From Desulfovibrionaceae bacterium (GTDB lineage Bacteria > Desulfobacterota > Desulfovibrionia > Desulfovibrionales > Desulfovibrionaceae): DNA of 64,000 nucleotides. Within the stretch, counting starts at the first letter, position 1. Every line of letters begins with the position of its first letter. Position numbers and translations under genes: made by a program. Where the stretch lies: positions 1-64,000 of the forward strand of contig JAFGBU010000025.1 in NCBI GenBank assembly GCA_016932995.1, in the 5' to 3' direction. Below are positions 54,563 through 63,000 of the stretch, piece by piece. Under the pieces are notes generated by a model, which had not been told where the DNA came from, did not search any database, and saw only the letters and a list, made by a program, of their open reading frames with translations.

Positions 54563-55633
54563 CTATTTGGCGTATTGGGCCTCGTACTTGGCCTTGAGCT
54601 CCGCGAGGTCCTTGAGCACGGCCTCGGCGGGCAGCCCGCCGGCCTGGGCCTGGGCGGTCCACTCGTCCACCAGGCCCTTGGTCTTGGCCTCGGCCTCGGC
54701 CCGGTCCGCCGCGCTCAGTTCAAAGACCTCGATGCCGTACTTCTCCTTGGACCAGTCCAGGGACTCCCTGACATGGGCGTCCATGTACCTGCCGGTCCAC
54801 TCGGCCTGCTCCCGTCCGAGGTCGTCCATGACCTTCTTGACCTCCTCGGGCAGGGAGTTCCACTTGTCCAGGTTCATGACCACGGCGAACGGGTAGACCG
54901 GGAAGTCGGTCACGGTCTCAAAGCGGCAGATCTCGGCGAAGTTGAAGTCCTTGAGCACCTCCAGGGAGGACAAAAGCCCCTGGACCACGCCCTTTTGCAG
55001 GGCCTCGGGGCACTGGGACATGGGCATGGACACCGGCGTGGCCCCGAGCAGGCCCAGGACCTTGCTCGGCGTTCCCGAGGCCCTGAGCTCCAGGCCCGCA
55101 AGCTCGGCCAGGGTGCGCACCGGCTGCTTGCTCATGATGTTGCTCGGCGCGGAGGTGAACATGGTCAGGACCTTGACCCCGGCGAACTCCTTGGGCTGGT
55201 ACTTCAGGTACAGGTCCCAGAGGGTCAGGCTGGCCACCGTGGACGAGGTGAAGCCCACGGGCAGGTCGGTGACGATGGACAGGGGAAAGACCCCGGGCTG
55301 GTAGGACATGCACAGGCAGCCTATGTCCGCCTGGCCCTCCTGCACGCCCCGGAACATGTTCTTGGCCTCGAGCAGGGTCCCGCCCGGGTAGGTGTCCACC
55401 TTTACCCCGCCGTTGGTGCGGGCCTCCACCTCGGCCTTCCAGCGCTCCATCTGGACGCAGGGAAAGGTCGGCGCGGGCGGGAAGTTGGCGTAGCTGAGCT
55501 TGATCGTTGCCGCCGGGGCCTTTTCCTGGCCCTCGGCCGACTTGGCCTCTTTCTTCTGCTCCCCGCCGCAGGCGGCGAACAGCAGGGCGGCGGCCGAAAG
55601 GACCGCCAGCCAAACAAGCGCTCTGGTCTTCAT
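54563..55633 (-). CDS. dctP: TRAP transporter substrate-binding lipoprotein (DctP)
   Basis: This 356-residue protein has a lipoprotein signal (LLFAACGG, Cys22) and the DctP fold: ATIKLSYANFPPAPTFPC at the start, LLEAKNMFRGVQEGQADIG, and GLELRASGTPSKVLGLLGATP, where the Arg is the usual carboxylate ligand. It should capture an organic acid in the periplasm. GGGGGAGAG precedes the ATG. A terminator separates it from the FG-GAP gene upstream. Several cysteines in the mature part are unusual for the family. Confidence 0.92.
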   Translation of the reverse strand: MKTRALVWLAVLSAAALLFAACGGEQKKEAKSAEGQEKAPAATIKLSYANFPPAPTFPCVQMERWKAEVEARTNGGVKVDTYPGGTLLEAKNMFRGVQEGQADIGCLCMSYQPGVFPLSIVTDLPVGFTSSTVASLTLWDLYLKYQPKEFAGVKVLTMFTSAPSNIMSKQPVRTLAELAGLELRASGTPSKVLGLLGATPVSMPMSQCPEALQKGVVQGLLSSLEVLKDFNFAEICRFETVTDFPVYPFAVVMNLDKWNSLPEEVKKVMDDLGREQAEWTGRYMDAHVRESLDWSKEKYGIEVFELSAADRAEAEAKTKGLVDEWTAQAQAGGLPAEAVLKDLAELKAKYEAQYAK

Positions 55634-55649
55634 GCTCTCCCCCTGATGT

Positions 55650-55687
55650 AAAAAAACTCGGCCCGCGGTCTTGCCCCGGCCGGGCCG
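55650..55687 (-). terminator. Intrinsic terminator after the FG-GAP gene
   Basis: On the minus strand CGGCCCG pairs with CGGGCCG around a 15-base loop, followed by AGTTTTTTT, between the FG-GAP gene stop and the dctP start. Confidence 0.7.
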
Positions 55688-55697
55688 TCCAAGGCGA

Positions 55698-57356
55698 TCA
55701 GTTGTCCAGATTCAGGTCATAGGTCAGGACAACGGTCTTGCGGTGCGCGAACCCGACGACCCCGGGAAAGGTGTTCAGGCACACGCAGAGGTCCTTTTTG
55801 CCGTCGTTGTTCAGGTCCGCGAGGCAGAAGTCGACCACCGTGCCCTTGATGCGCCGGGTCTTCCAGGCCAGGTTGAGGCCCACCCCGTCCCAGAACATGG
55901 AGTGTATCTCGCCCTGGGAAAAGGTCTTGTAGCGGTCGAATATCTCGGCGGCCACGGAGATGTCCTTGTTGAGCAGCAGCTCGTACTGGGACCTGTCGAA
56001 GCTGACCGGGACCATGCGCATGGGCACGTTGTAGGTGTCCATGTAGTCGTCCACCTTGCCCGGGCCCATGCCGTACTGCCGCCTGCTGACCTCCAGGATG
56101 ATCATGGACGAGTTGTAGGTCTCCTCGGAGGCGTACTGGATCTCGCAGTTGGGCGAGTAGACCTTGAGCCGGTTGAAGTCGTCCACGACCACGATCTTGA
56201 ACCCGCCGGCCTTGTCCGGAAGATAGGCGATGTTGAACACGTTTCCAAACGGCGGGACCTTGATCTTCTTGCCGCCGACAAGCTCCCCGCCGGAAAAGTG
56301 CATCTCCTGGACCGCGTCGGTGTCGAACAGGCCGCGCCTGCCCCTTTTCTGGCCGATGAGCGTGGAGGAGAAGGTCGGGGGCATGCCGATGACGTTCAGA
56401 TACATCCTCAGGTTGTCGGCGATGGTCTTGAACCCGCCGCCCTTGAAGGAGAATATCGTCGAGTGCGGCCCCTGGTCCCTGTAGGCCGAGACCAATATCT
56501 CCATGGCCCCGTCCCTGTCCAGGTCCACCAGGGACATCCTCAGATAGGTCGCCTTGCTGGACAGCTCGACCTCGCCCAGGGGTTTGAGCTTGCTGTCGTC
56601 GAACTTCCAGACCGAGAGCTTGTCGTCGCCCAGGAGCACGACCTCGTTCTGGCCGTCGCCGGTAACGTCGCCGATGCCCATGCCCCGGGAGGGAAAGCGC
56701 AGGGTCTGGCTGCGCCAGCGGCCCGTGGTCTCGGTGCCGCCCTCGTAGCGGAACTGGGGGTTGAGCGTGGTCGGCTGAAACCCGGCCTTGTCCTGGGCCA
56801 TGACGATGTCCGGGTTCTGGGGGCCGATCTGGGCGACCGGGGCCTGCTCGATCTCCGCCTTGTTGTCCTCGGCCGGCCGGCCGAAGACCTTGGCCCGGAT
56901 GTCCACGGCCGTCTGCTGGAAGCTCTGGATGATCTGGTCCATGGGCACCTGGCTGGAGCCGCTCCAGGCGGTTCCGTCCCGGCCCTTGAGCTTGACCCCG
57001 ATGTCCGCCTGCTTCTCGACTATGGTCACCGCGCCCCAGACCAGGTAGTCGACGCCCAATTTGTCTATGGCCGCCAGGGCCTGGGACTCGGTCCCGGGCG
57101 CATTGGCCAGCCCGGCCTGGGCGATGCTGGCCTTCTCAGCCGGCTCGAAGTGGCCGGGCCAGGCCAGACGCGAGCTGAGCATGGACGGGATGGCCTGCTC
57201 CAGATACCTGTAGGCCTCGGGCCCGCTGTAGGAGAAGGGCGTCACGGCGAAGGTCTTGAGCTCCTGGGCCCGGGCCGGAGAGGCCTGGAGCAGAAGGCCG
57301 AGCAGGGCCAGGCAGAGCAGGGCCCGGAGGGCCGAACGCGGTTTTGCGATGGTCAT
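55698..57356 (-). CDS. Secreted FlgO/TolB-N-like and FG-GAP repeat protein
   Basis: The ATG at 57356 has GGAGGG upstream and gives 552 residues with a signal peptide (ending near ASPARAQ). Residues about 30-170 resemble the FlgO/TolB N-terminal fold (YRYLEQAIPSMLSSRLA and DYLVWGAVTIVEKQADIGV). The rest is a beta-propeller with FG-GAP/VCBS-type calcium-binding loops: GDVTGDGQNEVVLLG, VDLDRDGAMEILVSA and ADLNNDGKKDLCVCL. No enzyme motif is visible. It is a periplasmic or surface protein of unknown role, common in Deltaproteobacteria. A leader hairpin with a T tract stands upstream. Confidence 0.78.
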   Translation of the reverse strand: MTIAKPRSALRALLCLALLGLLLQASPARAQELKTFAVTPFSYSGPEAYRYLEQAIPSMLSSRLAWPGHFEPAEKASIAQAGLANAPGTESQALAAIDKLGVDYLVWGAVTIVEKQADIGVKLKGRDGTAWSGSSQVPMDQIIQSFQQTAVDIRAKVFGRPAEDNKAEIEQAPVAQIGPQNPDIVMAQDKAGFQPTTLNPQFRYEGGTETTGRWRSQTLRFPSRGMGIGDVTGDGQNEVVLLGDDKLSVWKFDDSKLKPLGEVELSSKATYLRMSLVDLDRDGAMEILVSAYRDQGPHSTIFSFKGGGFKTIADNLRMYLNVIGMPPTFSSTLIGQKRGRRGLFDTDAVQEMHFSGGELVGGKKIKVPPFGNVFNIAYLPDKAGGFKIVVVDDFNRLKVYSPNCEIQYASEETYNSSMIILEVSRRQYGMGPGKVDDYMDTYNVPMRMVPVSFDRSQYELLLNKDISVAAEIFDRYKTFSQGEIHSMFWDGVGLNLAWKTRRIKGTVVDFCLADLNNDGKKDLCVCLNTFPGVVGFAHRKTVVLTYDLNLDN

Positions 57357-57488
57357 GACGATATCCCTCCGCATCCGGGCGTCCGGCCCGGACATGCTGG
57401 CGTTGCGCGCGGGCGGCGGCGCGGGCGGTCTCGCCCGCGTCCGGTCCCGGCCGCGTAGGAAGTCATGTATCAAGTTCTTTTGCGCTAT

Positions 57489-57516
57489 GCAAAAAAAACT
57501 CCCCTTGCCCGGAGTT
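57489..57516 (-). terminator. Terminator-like hairpin in the leader of the FG-GAP gene
   Basis: On the minus strand AACTCC pairs with GGAGTT around an eight-base loop, followed by TTTTTTTT. No gene ends here on that strand, so it may be a leader attenuator about 130 bases before the ATG at 57356. Confidence 0.4.
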
Positions 57517-57590
57517 GATTAAACCCGGGCCCGGCATTATGCCTTGGACGCGGCTTCCGTCCCCAAAAAACACAGGCCGAGGCCCAGGTC

Positions 57591-58919
57591 ATGAGAGATC
57601 GCCAGCGCTCGTTCAGGATCGCCCGGCCCGGCCGCGAGGCGGCCGTGCTCGGCCTGTTGTCCGCCCAGGGCTTTGAGTCCGAGGCCGAGCCCTTCCTTCC
57701 CCTGGCCCGGCGCCTGGTCCGGGAGCCCTTTGCCCTGGGCTCGTCTCTGGCCGCGCGCTTCGGGCTGATCTACATCCAGGACCGCTCGTCCATGCTCCCG
57801 CCGCTCGCGCTCGACCCCGGGCCCGGGGCCGCGGTCCTGGACATGTGCGCCGCGCCCGGCGGCAAGACCGGGCTGCTGGCCTGCCTGGTCGGACCCAGGG
57901 GCTTCGTGCTCGGCCTGGAACCGTCAATGGACAGGCTGGAGACCCTGCGCCGGAACCTGAGGCGCACGGGCGCGGCCAACGCGGCCACGGCCAGGGCCAG
58001 GGCCGAGCGCCTGGAATACGGGCTCGGGTCCTGGGAATTTGCGCTCCTGGACCCGCCGTGCAGCGGCTGGGGCACCGCGGACAAGAACCCCAGGGTCCTG
58101 GACCTGTGGACCGGGGACAAGATCGCGCCGCTCGCCGAGCTGCAGCGCGTGCTCCTGCGCCGGGCCGCGGACCTGCTGGCCCCGGGCGGCAGGCTGGTGT
58201 ACTCGACCTGCACCACCAACAAGGCCGAGAACGAGGACCAGGTCATCTGGGCCGCGTCCGAGCTGGGCCTGGACCTGGAGCGCCTGGCGGCCCCGCCCGG
58301 GTTCGAGACCAGCGAGCCCCTGGGCCTTGACGGGGTCCTGCGCGTGGGCCGCGGGCCCGGCGCGGGCTGCGGGCCCGGCGCGGGCTGCGGGCCCGGCGCG
58401 GGCTGCGGGCCCGGCGCGGGCGGGGAGGCCGGAGCGGGCCAGGGCTTTTTCGTGGCCAGGCTGAAAAAGCCCGGCCGGCCGGTTCAGGTCTCTGAGGCCG
58501 GGCCCGAACAAATTCCGGGCCGGGACCTGGACGGCCAAGAGTCGGCCTCAAAGGCGGAGTTGACCTTTGATCGGCTGCCCCCGGGCCGGGTGCGCGGCTT
58601 TGAGGGCCGGGCCTTTTTCCTGCACCAAAAGGCCCTGGCGATCATGCCCGAGGACGCGTCCTGGCAGGGCTTTTTCCTTGGCCGGTACACCAAAAACGGC
58701 TTCCGGCCGGACCCCATGGCCGAGATTCTGCTGCCTGAAAGCCCGGTCCCGGGCCAGAGCCTGGACCTTGACCGGGCCCTGGACCTGGAGCGGCTCTTGT
58801 CCGGCCAGAGCCTGGACGCGCCGCGCGGCAAGGGGCCGCTCGGGCTCTACTTCCAGGGCCTCGGCCTGGGCTGGCTGACGCGCAAGGGCGCGCGGGCCGT
58901 GTGGTCCGGCCGGGTCTAG
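57591..58919 (+). CDS. RsmB/RsmF-type (NOL1/NOP2/Sun) RNA cytosine methyltransferase
   Basis: This 442-residue protein has the SAM-binding motif VLDMCAAPGGKTG, the catalytic cysteines in LLDPPCSGWG and VYSTCTTNKAENE, and a C-terminal region of about 150 residues similar to the RsmF extension that binds substrate RNA. It should make 5-methylcytosine in ribosomal RNA. The N-terminal RNA-binding part is short. An in-frame 18-base tandem repeat (58353-58424) adds a GPGAGC-type linker between catalytic and C-terminal parts. The ATG has only a weak ribosome-binding site. Two tRNA genes follow. Confidence 0.88.
   Translation: MRDRQRSFRIARPGREAAVLGLLSAQGFESEAEPFLPLARRLVREPFALGSSLAARFGLIYIQDRSSMLPPLALDPGPGAAVLDMCAAPGGKTGLLACLVGPRGFVLGLEPSMDRLETLRRNLRRTGAANAATARARAERLEYGLGSWEFALLDPPCSGWGTADKNPRVLDLWTGDKIAPLAELQRVLLRRAADLLAPGGRLVYSTCTTNKAENEDQVIWAASELGLDLERLAAPPGFETSEPLGLDGVLRVGRGPGAGCGPGAGCGPGAGCGPGAGGEAGAGQGFFVARLKKPGRPVQVSEAGPEQIPGRDLDGQESASKAELTFDRLPPGRVRGFEGRAFFLHQKALAIMPEDASWQGFFLGRYTKNGFRPDPMAEILLPESPVPGQSLDLDRALDLERLLSGQSLDAPRGKGPLGLYFQGLGLGWLTRKGARAVWSGRV
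58353..58424 (+). repeat. Tandem 18-base repeat inside the methyltransferase gene
   Basis: Four units of GGGCCCGGCGCGGGCTGC (the last diverging at its end) encode Gly-Pro-Gly-Ala-Gly-Cys. The repeat keeps the frame and codes for a flexible linker; the unit number may vary between strains. Confidence 0.9.
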
Positions 58920-58996
58920 GCAAAGGCTTTGACAAAGGCGGCCGGAGCGGGGATAAAATGGGGGTGCGCGGCCGGGAAGGGACGGCCTGAAAGTCG

Positions 58997-59025
58997 TTGA
59001 CAATTGGTTTTGGCCAAGCTACAAG
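58997..59025 (+). promoter_or_regulatory. Promoter for the tRNA pair
   Basis: TTGACA (58997) and TACAAG (59020) are 17 bases apart, ending 12 bases before the tRNA-Val gene. Another TTGACA at 58929 with TAAAAT further on could be a second start. Confidence 0.55.
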
Positions 59026-59037
59026 CGGCTTTCTCGC

Positions 59038-59113
59038 GGGCGGGTAGCTCAGTTGGGAGAGCATCGGCCTTACAAGCCGGGGGTCACAGGTTCGAGCCCT
59101 GTTCCGCCCACCA
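59038..59113 (+). tRNA. tRNA-Val (anticodon TAC)
   Basis: The sequence folds into a complete cloverleaf: acceptor GGGCGGG with TCCGCCC, D arm with AGCTCAGTTGGGAGAGC, anticodon loop TTACAAG, and a TTCGAGC T loop. The 3' CCA is encoded. Confidence 0.95.
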
Positions 59114-59128
59114 GCGACATTGAATTTC

Positions 59129-59205
<77 letters not shown>

Positions 59206-59241
59206 ACAACATCAACAGCCCCTTCGGGGGATTAAGCTATA

Positions 59242-59302
59242 GGGCCAGCTGATTCTGTCAGTTGGCCCTTCGCCTTTTCTGGGCCCGGCCTTGGGCCTTT
59301 TT
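59242..59302 (+). terminator. Two consecutive terminators after the tRNA genes
   Basis: GGGCCAGCTGA pairs with TCAGTTGGCCC (one G-U pair) and is followed by a T-rich stretch; a second short stem GGCCC/GGGCC is followed by TTTTT at 59298-59302. Confidence 0.75.
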
Positions 59303-59373
59303 GCATACAGAGTGGGTGGTCGCAAGGAATACGCCCGTGAATGCATGTCCAACGGCCTTTTAGTTTGCCCATT

Positions 59374-59832
59374 TTATTTTGAGTCGGAGTACTCCCAAAA
59401 TCCGTCGCCAATCACCTTGTACGGGACCAGGGCCGGGCAGATCATTCGCGCCGCTGCAAAGGCGTCTTGTTCCCGGACGATGATGATTGAGATTACCCCG
59501 TTCGCAACACCGTCCATTTCCGGGACGTCATTCTGTAGAGGTTCACCGTTTGCCGTGATGAAAATACGTGTCCCATACCAAACTCGCCCTCCATAAGGCT
59601 GTCGTATTGTGCATTTTTCCTTGCGTAGCTTTGCAAGGGCTTTTGCCGCATCCTCTTTCAGCTCCAAATAAAGAACATGGAAATTGCCCTGGTAGGAATC
59701 GATATTCCAATGTCTGGCATCGACACGGACAATCCTGATCTTCGCAACATTCCGGCAGGAAACGTCAAACACTTCTTGGGAGAACGCTGTCGATGGGATG
59801 AGCAGAAAAACAAGGACAAGGAGTTTTTTCAT
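59374..59832 (-). CDS. Small secreted protein of unknown function
   Basis: The ATG at 59832 gives 152 residues with a clear signal peptide (MKKLLVLVFLLIPSTAFSQ). The mature part is mixed alpha/beta with four cysteines and ends VIGDGFWEYSDSK. No family is recognised. Base and codon use are clearly less G+C-rich than the neighbours to the left of the tRNAs, so the gene is probably acquired. It follows the frameshifted gene at 59840 by seven bases and may form a pair with it, for example as an immunity or accessory protein; that is speculation. Confidence 0.6.
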   Translation of the reverse strand: MKKLLVLVFLLIPSTAFSQEVFDVSCRNVAKIRIVRVDARHWNIDSYQGNFHVLYLELKEDAAKALAKLRKEKCTIRQPYGGRVWYGTRIFITANGEPLQNDVPEMDGVANGVISIIIVREQDAFAAARMICPALVPYKVIGDGFWEYSDSK

Positions 59833-59839
59833 CGGTCTG

Positions 59840-60348
59840 TTATCCCCGGATGAGGTACTGGATGGTCGAGTTGTCGCCGCCGAGATAGATAATAAATACT
59901 TCCCAAGGAACGGGAAGTTCACCGAACTTAGTGAAATCAAATGCCTCGACCTTACCTGGCCACATAAGAGACGTTGCCTCCCAGTTCGTTTGGTCAACAC
60001 ATATTCTCGCACCAGCCCAAAAAGGTCCTAAGCTCCTGATCTCAACAGTGATTTTTTGCCCTGCTTCAAACTTTTTGGTGACGTGGTCTTCAAATCCCTG
60101 CAACTGTTTTATTATGCTAACGCTTGGTATGGATTCCTGTCTAATCTCGCATTTGCAGTTCGGATGGACAGGCCGGGATTTTCCGTGAACCACAAGCCTT
60201 TCATGGCCTGGCACTTCTCGCACGCATCGGGTTTCGGCGCGTATTTCCAATAGGTGTTTTTTTCTCCTCCGGCAACACCGACCATATGTTTGGGCATACC
60301 GTATACGAGCTGATCGTCTCCGGTGTGTTTAATCCGCTTTTCACTCAT
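59840..60348 (-). pseudogene. Frameshifted gene with a CxxC...HPNCKC zinc-type motif (MuF/toxin-linker-like)
   Basis: The first 58 codons (ATG at 60348, AAGGA upstream) encode YAPKPDACEKCQAMKGLWF. The frame must then shift by -1 near 60175, at a run of three C, to continue with RPVHPNCKCEIRQES and about 100 more residues to the stop at 59840. Joined, the motif CEKCQAMKG...HPNCKC matches the cysteine/histidine signature seen at the end of phage Mu gpF-like domains and in some polymorphic toxins. Either the gene is mutated, the sequence has one missing C, or frameshifting is used; the site is not a standard slippery heptamer. The C-terminal part has no known match. Confidence 0.6.
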
Positions 60349-60845
60349 GATTCGATTTTCCTTGTTCTTGGTTTTCAAAGTGCGCCTGAAGCGCTCCGGA
60401 TTTTGCGGAGAATCATAACACCGGTTTTTGAAAACCAATTGATAATGGATGATAACGGACAGGATCGGGCGAAAGAGGATATAAAAGGACAACCGTAAAA
60501 CACTTGACAGGGTTTTGAAAAAGCCGTTGCCAGCTGGGTAATGCAGAATGGTCGAGGTCCCCGCGCCCCGTCCTGGGGCCCGGCCCTGCGGGCGCTCTCG
60601 CCTGCGCGCCGCCTCCCTCCACCGGGGAGGCACCTTGGTGCCTTCCTCCGTCCTTTGTCATCGAACACCTCCTGGGGATCATTCCCTACCCCTCAATTGG
60701 GTGTTCCAAAAAAACCGTACCCCGCCCCAGATTGATGCTGGCTAGGGCGAGAGGCAGGATGGGTCAAGGGGGAAAGAAAGGAAAAAGCATTGGCCGAGTT
60801 CCCATGGTGGGAACTCGGCCAAACGTTCTCACGAGAAACCTGAGG
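60349..60845. other. Gene-free stretch in the island
   Basis: About 500 bases without a credible gene. The left part is AT-rich and may hold the promoter of the frameshifted gene; the middle is a G+C-rich patch with short repeats of CCTCC; the right end contains the terminator listed next. No RNA gene or insertion-sequence end is recognised. Confidence 0.4.
60790..60822 (-). terminator. Intrinsic terminator of the YwgA/HD operon
   Basis: TTGGCCGAGTTCCCA pairs perfectly with TGGGAACTCGGCCAA around a three-base loop. On the minus strand it is followed by TGCTTTTTCC, shortly after the stop at 60846. Confidence 0.85.
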
Positions 60846-61367
60846 CTATGAATGCATCGTCTTCACGGTCGAAAGCGCCTGGAGCGCGTCCTCCACCGAG
60901 ATGTGCGGCTTGAGTTCGTGCACCCTCCGAGCCTGGACCGGTTCGTCCTCCTCGGGGGATTCGATGCGCACCCAGAGCGCGGTGGCCAGTTTTTCCAGGT
61001 CGGCGACGCCCTTCGCCCCGAACCACTCCGCCACTGTGCGCAGGGAGGGCTCCGCGGAGCCGATCTTGCAGGAGTGCTTCCTCAAAAAATCCTCGCCGAC
61101 CTTCGTGAGCCGGAAGCGCGGCCCATAAGGGGGAGTGATTTCATGGTCCAGCAGGCCGATGGCCAGAAGCATATTCAGGGAGTCGTGCAGGTCAAAGGAA
61201 TAGGGCCCGTGCTTGTACAAAATAAAATCGAAACCCGTCTGGATTTCGCATTCCTTGTCCAGGAAGTACATGGCCTTCTGGACATGGGTTTCCCCCGCCC
61301 AACTGCCTTGCCCCCTGAGATTGTCCACCATCGCCAAAACCGTAACCGCGCTGGTGATGTCAATCAT
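60846..61367 (-). CDS. YwgA-like protein
   Basis: This 173-residue protein resembles the YwgA family and, more loosely, the Panacea/GepA group: a helix-rich start (VLAMVDNLRGQGSWAGETHVQKAMYFL, read as two parts), then KHGPYSFDLHDSL and LLDHEITPPYGPRFRLTKVGEDF. It overlaps the HD phosphohydrolase gene by eight bases. The same pairing (ywfO-ywgA type) occurs in Bacillus and others, where the molecular role of YwgA is not known. Both genes lie in the island and could form a nucleotide-based defence or regulation module. Family assignment is by resemblance only. Confidence 0.6.
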   Translation of the reverse strand: MIDITSAVTVLAMVDNLRGQGSWAGETHVQKAMYFLDKECEIQTGFDFILYKHGPYSFDLHDSLNMLLAIGLLDHEITPPYGPRFRLTKVGEDFLRKHSCKIGSAEPSLRTVAEWFGAKGVADLEKLATALWVRIESPEEDEPVQARRVHELKPHISVEDALQALSTVKTMHS

Positions 61368-62727
61368 GGCATTCCGTCCTCGGTTTGAGGTAACTGTCTA
61401 CGTTGTTCTTGACCCAAGCGCAAGCCTTATCCCTGAGTTCAGGGGCGACGAACAGGTACCAGGCCGTGGCCTCGTGCAGAGAGAACAAGACCTTGGATTG
61501 GCTGCGCGCGGAAATAATCCGGTCGTTGCTGTTTCGGATCGGGAAATCGTCCCTGCTGGCCATGGGCTTGGCCGTCTTGTCCACCAGGACGTTCTCCGCC
61601 CCGAATTCCTCCTCAAGCCCTCTGGTGATGTCCTCCAGCACCTTTGAGTTCTGCGCCAAATCTTGGGCCATGGTCTCGTAAGCTTTTTTGAAGTGCGTGC
61701 GCCGATAAATCCGCTCGGCGTGGGCATGTCCCGGCAGCGAGGGATCGCAGGCGGCTTTTCGAATAAGAACGAGGATCTCGTTGTCCGTTATTGCCAGAAA
61801 ATCCTTCAGCTCCGTGGGATAAACCCCGCACGGCAGGCTCTCCCGGAGAAACGCCGCCAAATGCAGGTCGTAGATGCGCCGGATCGCATGAAAATAAACC
61901 TGGGAGAACATGAGGTAGCGGGCCACGAGAAGCGATTCCGCCACCTGCATGCCGCCCAGTTCGATGCCGAGTTCCGGTTCTGGGCTGTACTCCTGAGTTT
62001 TGTCTTGGGCGACCCCCGGCAGGATGCGCATGGTGTCGATGAGCCGGTGGTGGTCGAAATGCCCGTAGGTCACACCAGCGTGCAGCGAGTCCCGCAAGAG
62101 ATAGTCCATGCGGTCCGCGCCGAACACCTCGCCGGTGATGATCTCCGACAGAATCCTCTCCCAGGTGGTAAACGGCTCCAGCTCCGGGGCCTCTTTCCGT
62201 CCCACAGCGATCTTGGCGATAAGCTCCGCTTCCGGTTGCGGCTTATGGGCATTATCCCAAATGTCCTGCATCTCCTCCAAGATAAAACGCTTGGTCATGG
62301 TCTCATGGCTGATCCCATTCGGCAGGAGGCCTTCGGCCGCGTGAGAGAAAGGCAGGTGCCCCAGATCATGACACAACGCAGCCATGCGAAGAATCTTTCT
62401 CCAGTAGGACAGGCGGCCTTCCTCTTGAATCTCCGGCAGCCTGTAGCACACGTCATTCGGGAGCTTTCGGATGTTGTCTCGCCTCGTGATGGTGTCGAAG
62501 ATGCGCGAGGCCAGCTCCATGCAGCCGAGGGAATGCTCGAAGCGGCGATGGGTCGCTCCTGGATAGACCTGATAGGTCATGGCCAACTGGTGAATGTGGC
62601 GGAGCCTCTGAAAGGGCTCGGAGTCAACGACCTTCCGTTCCTCGGGGTCGAGGCGGATGAAGACGTGGAGAGGGTCCCGGAATTCGTGGCTGGATTTGAG
62701 CATGGCGCTTTTCGCTCCCTCTCTCAT
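61360..62727 (-). CDS. HD-domain phosphohydrolase, YwfO/SAMHD1-like dNTPase family
   Basis: This 455-residue protein has the HD motifs of dGTPase/SAMHD1/YwfO enzymes: FQRLRHIHQLAMTYQVYPGATHRRFEHSLG at the start (given here in parts: FQRLRHIHQLAMTYQVYPG, HRRFEHSLG), the metal-binding HD in CHDLGHLPFSHAAEG and the Asp in FGADRMDYLLRDS. It should hydrolyse deoxynucleoside triphosphates or related nucleotides. The ATG at 62727 is used here; the ATG at 62703 is an alternative. The YwgA-like gene overlaps its end. Enzymes of this kind can act in phage defence by depleting dNTPs, but also in housekeeping. Confidence 0.85.
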   Translation of the reverse strand: MREGAKSAMLKSSHEFRDPLHVFIRLDPEERKVVDSEPFQRLRHIHQLAMTYQVYPGATHRRFEHSLGCMELASRIFDTITRRDNIRKLPNDVCYRLPEIQEEGRLSYWRKILRMAALCHDLGHLPFSHAAEGLLPNGISHETMTKRFILEEMQDIWDNAHKPQPEAELIAKIAVGRKEAPELEPFTTWERILSEIITGEVFGADRMDYLLRDSLHAGVTYGHFDHHRLIDTMRILPGVAQDKTQEYSPEPELGIELGGMQVAESLLVARYLMFSQVYFHAIRRIYDLHLAAFLRESLPCGVYPTELKDFLAITDNEILVLIRKAACDPSLPGHAHAERIYRRTHFKKAYETMAQDLAQNSKVLEDITRGLEEEFGAENVLVDKTAKPMASRDDFPIRNSNDRIISARSQSKVLFSLHEATAWYLFVAPELRDKACAWVKNNVDSYLKPRTECHD

Positions 62728-62748
62728 ACCTCAAACACCTTCAGCACC

Positions 62749-62985
62749 TCATCCCTGTAAGCGGTCCACAGTTTTTTGGACACTCATTTGTCCTAACCAG
62801 GCCACCCCTGGCATGGAATTGGCCTGTGCTTTCCTGACCTGGGTCGGGGTCTTGTAGCCGTGCCGACCGACAATCCACTTCCGGTTGTAGGTATCCTTGA
62901 ATTCCAGCAAGGCCAGCCTCAGTTACTCGACGGTATCGAACTGCCTGACCCAGAGCAAGTTTTCCTTGAGGGTGCATACAAACCG
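62749..62985 (-). pseudogene. IS3-family transposase OrfB remnant (C-terminal part)
   Basis: On the minus strand the frame reads RFVCTLKENLLWVRQFDTVE, then a TAA at 62925-62923, then LRLALLEFKDTYNRKWIVG, RHGYKTPTQVRKAQA and GQMSVQKTVDRLQG before a TGA. This is the conserved end of the IS3-group integrase core. Only the last 80 codons remain and one stop interrupts them, so it is inactive. It lies exactly between the island genes and the truncated-looking end of the biotin carboxylase gene. Confidence 0.85.
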
Positions 62986-63000
62986 CGCCCCCAACCCCCC

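Noticed and set aside
58353-58424. CRISPR-like array
   Set aside because: The 18-base units are directly adjacent without spacers and lie in frame inside a coding sequence.
60209-60223. TGGCAC followed by five bases and GCAC as a sigma-54 promoter
   Set aside because: The -12 element is wrong (no TTGC) and it lies inside the coding region of the frameshifted gene.
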